Shown here: positions 60,101-64,000 of the stretch, one piece after another | Layout: the number at the start of each line of letters is the position of its first letter | Position numbering within the stretch: position 1 is the stretch's first letter | DNA from: Dasypus novemcinctus | Lineage: Eukaryota > Chordata > Mammalia > Cingulata > Dasypodidae | Reading direction: 5' to 3' | Length of the DNA stretch: 64,000 bases | Assembly: GCF_030445035.2 (NCBI RefSeq) | Contig: NC_080677.1 | Coordinates: forward strand, 156,551,169 to 156,615,168 | Notes under the pieces: model-generated | Databases searched by the model: none | Told to the model about the DNA's origin: nothing | The model's input: the letters and a program-made list of their open reading frames with translations, nothing else | Program-made: the position numbers and the translations under genes

Positions 60101-60834
60101 CGCAAAGCAGTAGGCAGAGTTCACGGCGGGGAGGGGGGGACCTTGAAATCGCTAGGGCGCCTTGGGGCTGTTTCCACCCAGAGGGTGAAAGCCTGCAGGG
60201 ACAGGAACTGACCGCCGGCCTTTTTTTCCAGCGTCTTTGTAAAAGGAGGTGAGAGTGGGAACCAAAGGCTGACACGGACCCCTCCTCCTGGCCACCAAAG
60301 AGCGACACAACACACACTGCCAGAGACAGAGGCAGCCACCGAGATACACGCTTCCTCAGACACACTCCGCCGCGACACACTCCGGGGCAAAGAAAGACAC
60401 TCGCGCGCACACAGAGACTAGCAGACGCACTCTCTCCTGCGGACACACGCTCAGATACACACTCACGTGCAGAGACACATCCAGACGCAAGAGACACCCG
60501 CGAGAGACGCACAAGAAGACAGACACACGGACACACCCACTCGCGCAACTCCAGCGACACATTCACGCACAGCCACCCGCTGCCGCAGAGCCAGGTCTTC
60601 CTGCAGCCCTGCTCAGAGACACGCACACCCTCGTGCGCACACACGCTCACAAAGAGGCCCGCGTCCAGGCAGGGACGCGCCCGCGCAGACCCCGGCCCTC
60701 GGGGACAGGCCCGCGGCCGAGGGGGCAGCCGGCGTCCCGCGACGCCGCCCGCACGCACCTTTGGTGAGCAGCACGGCCATCGCGCAGAGCTCGAGCTGCA
60801 GCCACACGAAGAAGGAGCTGGAGTGGCGATCCAT
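56687..60834 (-). CDS. BAMBI: BAMBI, BMP and activin membrane-bound inhibitor (three-exon CDS, 260 aa)
   Basis: The CDS joins 60834..60759, 57830..57543 and 57105..56687. All splice sites are GT..AG and both introns are phase 1, each splitting a Gly codon (G26 and G122). The product is 260 aa, the usual family length. It is a type I single-pass pseudoreceptor that resembles TGF-beta type I receptors but has no kinase, and it is known to block TGF-beta, BMP and activin signalling. Visible parts are: a signal peptide at about residues 1-20; an ectodomain with ten cysteines (30, 32, 37, 44, 51, 69, 80, 98, 99, 104) ending in the receptor-type CCHEDMCN motif (98-105); an N-glycosylation sequon NHS at 87; a membrane helix at about 153-173; a basic juxtamembrane stretch (RMLRSENKRLQDQR); and the C-terminus HGKLEFV. 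No frameshift or missing cysteine is seen. The start codon context is weak at -3 (T) but has G at +4. Identification is by recognition of the protein. Confidence 0.97.
57106..57542 (-). other. BAMBI: BAMBI intron 2
   Basis: The intron is 437 bp, phase 1, donor GTAGGT and acceptor CAG. Nothing else is recognised in it. Confidence 0.92.
57543..57830 (-). CDS. BAMBI: BAMBI coding exon 2 (ligand-binding-like ectodomain)
   Basis: This 288-bp exon encodes residues 26-122: all ten ectodomain cysteines, the N87 sequon and the CCHEDMCN motif. The acceptor is TTGTTTGCAG at 57840..57831 and the donor starts GTAGGT at 57542. It is a symmetric 1-1 exon, so skipping it would keep frame but delete nearly the whole ectodomain. 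Confidence 0.97.
57831..60758 (-). other. BAMBI: BAMBI intron 1
   Basis: The intron is 2928 bp, phase 1, GT..AG. I see no SINE, L1 or LTR in it. Its first third, next to exon 1 (about 60290-60680), is CA/GA-rich on the plus strand and full of AGAC tetramers. The rest is ordinary AT-rich unique sequence, with a T-run near 59530. Confidence 0.9.
60300..60660. repeat. CA/GA-rich low-complexity stretch with AGAC cluster (BAMBI intron 1)
   Basis: The plus strand is a degenerate run of ACAC, AGAC and GAGAC words with CpGs. It is not a clean microsatellite. Twelve AGAC tetramers lie between 60324 and 60620, four of them as CAGAC. Confidence 0.8.
60759..60834 (-). CDS. BAMBI: BAMBI coding exon 1 (signal peptide)
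   Basis: This 76-bp coding part encodes MDRHSSSFFVWLQLELCAMA followed by VLLTK and the first base of Gly26. The hydrophobic core fits a cleavable signal peptide. The donor begins GTGCGT at 60758. The same frame stays open upstream to an ATG at 61116, but that lies above the inferred transcription start. The MDRHSS start is chosen because it matches the known family N-terminus. Confidence 0.95.
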
Positions 60835-61019
60835 TGACGCCGCCCGCGCCCGCGTCCCCCCGCCGGTGCCGAGCCGCGGCACCGCTGCAGCCTTCGCCGC
60901 CGGGGCGTCGCACGCCAGGTCAAGGCCAGCGGGGCCGCGGCCGGAGCAGGCGACCGGGCCTCGGGTACCAGTTCCCGAGGCGCGCAGAGCCGTCCGGCCG
61001 CCCTCCCGCCCGCTGCAGC

Positions 61020-61140
61020 CTCTGCGCCGCCGGCCCGGCCAGCGCCGTAAATAGCGCCCGGCGCGCCGAGCCGGCCCCGCCCCGGGCCCTCCGATTGGCC
61101 GCCGGGCTCCCGTCACTCACCCGCGGCCAGGGGGCGGGCC
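61020..61140 (-). promoter_or_regulatory. BAMBI: BAMBI core promoter: GC box, CCAAT, GC box, TATA-like
   Basis: Read on the minus strand, a CCAAT box (61098..61094, in GGCCAATCGG) is followed by a GC box GGGGCGGGG (61083..61075) and a TATA-like TATTTA (61053..61048). A further GC-rich box GGGGCGGGC lies on the plus strand at about 61131. The spacing fits a start near 61020 and a 5' UTR of about 190 bp. I see no ATG on the minus strand between 61020 and the BAMBI start codon. The start site is inferred, not observed. Confidence 0.55.
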
Positions 61141-61400
61141 CGCGGCGCCGGCGCCGCCTCGCGCGCGCCCCCTCGCGGCGCCTGCGCGTCCGTGGCCTAA
61201 GCCAGGCGTGGATCGGGCCCGGCCCCGGGGGTTCAGCGCCCGGCGCTCGGCCTAGTGGCCCTCTCAAGTCAGCGGCCCCTGGCCCGTGACCGTTTTGGGT
61301 GCCCCCGAAAGCCGCGAGGGGCCCGCGTGGCCGCCCTCCCCGGGCACGCACCGCCGCTGGGGTCGGCGGAGAGCAGGGGAACCCCCCGGGCCGAGTCCCG

Positions 61401-62250
61401 CCGGCCCGCGCGGGGACCGAGGAGGGCGTCCCACGGGGCGCCAGCTGAGGAGGGGGCCGGCGCGGGGCCGAGGAGGCGCCCCGCGGGGACCCGGATGGGG
61501 AGGGGGCCGGCGCGGGGCCGAGGAGGCGCCCCGCGGGGACCCGGATGGGGAGGGGGCCGGCGCGGGGCCGAGGAGGCGCCCCGCGGGGTCCCGGCTGGGG
61601 AGGGGGCCGGCGCGGAGCCGAGGAGGCGCCCCGCGGGGACCCGGGTGGGGAGGGGGCCGGCGGGCGCGGGACGGGGGAGGCGCCCCGCGGGGACCCGGCT
61701 GGGGAGGGGGCCGGCGTGGGGCCGAGGAGGCGCCCCGCGGGGTCCCGGGTGGGGAGGGGGCCGGCGCGGGGCCGAGGAGGCGCCCCGCGGGGTCCCGGGT
61801 GGGGAGGGGGCCGGCGCGGGGCCGAGGAGGCGCCCCGCGGGGACCCGGCTGGGGAGGGGGCCGGCGCGGGGCCGAGGAGGCGCCCCGCGGGGACCCGGCT
61901 GGGGAGGGGGCCGGCGGGCGCGGGGCGGGGGAGGCGCCCCGCGGGGACCCGGCTGGGGAGGGGGCCGGCGTGGGGCCGAGGAGGCGCCCCGCGGGGTCCC
62001 GGGTGGGGAGGGGGCCGGCGCGGGGCCGAGGAGGCGCCCCGCGGGGTCCCGGGTGGGGAGGGGGCCGGCGAGGGGCGGGGGAGGCGCCCCGCGGGGTCCC
62101 GGGTGGGGAGGGGGCCGGCGCGGGGCCGAGGAGGCGCCCCGCGGGGTCCCGGGTGGGGAGGGGGCCGGCGTGGGGCCGAGGAGGGCGCCCCGCGGGGTCC
62201 CGGGTGGGGAGGGGGCCGGCGCGGGGCGGGGGAGGGGGCCGGCGCGGGGC
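61401..62250. repeat. GC-rich minisatellite, unit about 50 bp, about 16-17 copies
   Basis: The landmark AGGGGGCCGG recurs at 61451, 61501, 61551, 61601, 61651, 61705, 61755, 61805, 61855, 61905, 61959, 62009, 62059, 62109, 62159 and 62210. Most steps are exactly 50 bp; the units at 61651 and 61905 are 54 bp and the one at 62159 is 51 bp. A degenerate copy precedes at 61401-61450. Each unit holds the 10-bp palindrome CCCCGCGGGG (with GGCGCC beside it) and several G-runs on the plus strand. Main variants are ACCCGG(A/C)T versus TCCCGGGT, and GCGCGGGG versus GCGTGGGG. No frame meets a stop because the unit lacks stop triplets; this is not evidence of coding. Confidence 0.95.
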
Positions 62251-64000
62251 CTGCTTCCAGCCGCCTGCCTCCGCCCCCGCCGCGCAGCCGCCCGTCAGGT
62301 GATCAATAAAGCCCAGACAGACCGACAGATCAGTAGGAGCCGCTGGCTTCTCCCGGGCAGGCGGGGCGAGTAGCCCGCTAGAGACACTTAGCGAAAATTA
62401 GCAAATCCAAAAGCACCCGGCGCCAGCGAGACGACCCAGGCAGAGACTGACACTCAATTAACCACCCCCCAAACAATCGCTGGCGAGCACACCCGCTGGC
62501 CCTGATCGATATCAGCCCCGCGGTGATCTGCTCCCTGAGATGCTAATTCATTTATTCTGACTCGAGGGGCTGCGGGCCCCGGAGCCCCCAAGGCGGTCCT
62601 GGAGGGTTCTGTTGTTTGTTTGTTTTTTGTTGTTGGGCTGAGTTCGGCTTAAAACTCTGCAAGAATAAAAGGATTACCTGAGAGAATGCGCCGTTTCCCC
62701 CTCGCCCCCCCTAAAAACTCTTGAGATTAACAAAAGTCAACCATTTGCAAAATTTCCTTTCAGGATTTGCCAAAATTCCCCATCTGAAAGAGTATCAAGT
62801 GAAGAGGTGAGGGTTGGAAGAAAGCAAGCAAGCAAGCAAAAGGCAGTTTAATGGTATGGTGAGAAATGTAAAGTCAAACTGCAGGGAGGAAGTGAGCTTT
62901 AAGACTAAGAACAAAATTTTGTATGTCTTGAGGACAGAAACTCAAGGAGAACATAGACACCTAACCTTGTAGTAAAAGTTGTTTAAAATCTGTAGAAGTG
63001 CAGGATGGAGTTAAGGAAATTGCCTTTGAAAAATAACCTTAAATGCAGAAAGAATAAAATAACTTTATAAATGGATGCTTCGGCCATTACTTCCCTAGAT
63101 CAAAACTGCATCTAAAAGGAGGAGAGGGCCCAGGAGAAAAGTTTTAAGAAAATTAAACTGGTTAGGGGCCCAGGTAAGCAGCAAGGAGCATGCCTAGATA
63201 GAAGCTGGGCCTGGGGGCAAGAGTGTGATTAGAACTTCTGGATTTCTAATTCTTTGATCAATTAATTCTGGGGAGGGGGGAGGGGTAGACAATACTTCCA
63301 TCCAGGTAATGACATGACGCGCCTTCCTTTCACTCTGGAGAGTCATTTATTAGCTAGAATGGGACGGTTAGAGTATTATCCAACCACCTTGGAGGGTGTG
63401 CTGCAGGCCAGCTCACAGTGTCTGAGGTTACAAAAACGAAGCAGTCAGAACCTAAATAGGCCATCACAAACAATAAAGTGGGGCAACCAAGACGTTCCAG
63501 TGCTGGGTGTTCTGAGGCCTAAAAAGGTACCTAGCCCAGAAAGCTAAAGTTCTCAGGAAGGTCTCCTGAGAAAGGAACCTGGGGAAAAAGCAAGGAGGGG
63601 GCTTTACAGCTCAGAGGAACCTGGGCATGCAGTTCCCTGACGGAGGGAGGGCGAGGAAGGAGGGGAGGGGGGCCAGACTACAAGCAATTCCTTGTTAGCC
63701 GAGCAAGGAGAGGAGATGCACCTGAAAGTAACCGTGCATAGCTTCCGTGCTGATAGAATCTGGGGTAAGGGAAGACCATGTAGTGCGCTGTGTCCATGAA
63801 GGGTGCATTGTAGAACTTTCTCAGGGTCGTCCACCCGGAGGTGGGCAGTGGCAGCCCTTCTGGCCAGATCTTGGTGGTCCCAAGTTGGCGGTTTAGATTC
63901 CCTCTTCTGGGACTTTGACCAGAGACGCTGGTCAGTCTCTACAGGTCACTTGGCAGCAGACAGATGTACAAATTCAGAGCTGTTGGGCAACCAGAGTCAC
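62251..64000. other. Upstream region of BAMBI, no gene recognised
   Basis: It has CAGAC/CAGAT words at 62317-62331, ATGCTAATTCATTTATT near 62540, and then ordinary unique sequence. No transposon is recognised. Confidence 0.5.
62822..62838 (+). repeat. (AAGC)4 microsatellite
   Basis: Four AAGC units lie upstream of the BAMBI CpG island. Confidence 0.85.

Larger units (their letters stand above)
60640..62380. promoter_or_regulatory. BAMBI: CpG island spanning BAMBI exon 1 and upstream minisatellite
   Basis: The stretch is very GC-rich and dense in CpG, in sharp contrast with its AT-rich flanks. It covers exon 1, the core promoter and the 50-bp tandem array. CpG islands at the 5' end are usual for developmental signalling genes. 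Confidence 0.85.

Noticed and set aside
60018..60923. 301-aa minus-strand frame across BAMBI exon 1 and intron 1
   Set aside because: It is in a different frame from BAMBI, crosses the donor site and consists of low-complexity V/S/C/R-rich translation of the CA-rich tract.
61255..62373. Three long overlapping plus-strand frames (372, 338 and 254 aa) rich in G, R, P and A
   Set aside because: They lie in the 50-bp minisatellite, whose unit has no stop in any frame; all three frames are open at once, so this is composition and not coding.

Overview
The window is vertebrate nuclear DNA from a placental mammal, very probably a xenarthran and most likely an armadillo (Dasypus type). It carries at least thirteen copies of a tRNA-derived SINE whose body reads like the armadillo DAS-SINE family. 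Around them lie decayed L1, L2, MIR, MaLR/ERVL LTR, Tigger and Charlie remnants that are common to all placentals. The naming of the species group is inference from the SINEs; no tool or database was run.

Only one protein-coding gene is convincing: BAMBI (BMP and activin membrane-bound inhibitor), on the minus strand. It has three coding exons at 60834..60759, 57830..57543 and 57105..56687 (joined protein 260 aa, the family length). The introns are 2928 bp and 437 bp, both in phase 1. Its CpG-island promoter lies near 61.0-61.15 kb and its likely poly(A) signal at 56404..56399. BAMBI is a decoy receptor: an activin-type cysteine-rich ectodomain, one membrane helix and a short tail with no kinase. 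It damps TGF-beta/BMP/activin signalling.

Layout. 1-12 kb is intergenic DNA with old L2 and MIR fragments, two DAS-SINEs and an orphan CpG island (about 10.49-11.19 kb). 12.7-20.6 kb is one old plus-strand L1 split by SINEs, two solo LTRs and an unclassified segment. 20.6-38 kb is mixed unique sequence with MIRs, MLT1-type LTRs, L1 tails, a Tigger1 remnant and SINEs. 38.4-42.8 kb is a second long decayed L1 with a nested solo LTR and a second insertion at its end. 42.8-49.4 kb is mostly unique, with an MLT1-type LTR, an ERV1-like solo LTR and one SINE. 49.4-50.45 kb is a second orphan CpG island holding seven identical 21-bp repeats with Sp1-type GC boxes. 50.5-56.4 kb is repeat-poor DNA downstream of BAMBI. 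56.4-61.1 kb is BAMBI. Immediately upstream, 61.4-62.25 kb is a GC-rich minisatellite with a unit of about 50 bp, followed by repeat-poor upstream DNA to the window end.

The most unusual features are three. The first is the 7 x 21-bp GC-box array, which has the phasing known from the SV40 early promoter. The second is the 50-bp minisatellite beside the BAMBI promoter, with its internal 154-bp duplication. The third is a dense run of AGAC (SMAD-type) sites in BAMBI intron 1. All three bear on gene control, but their function is inference.
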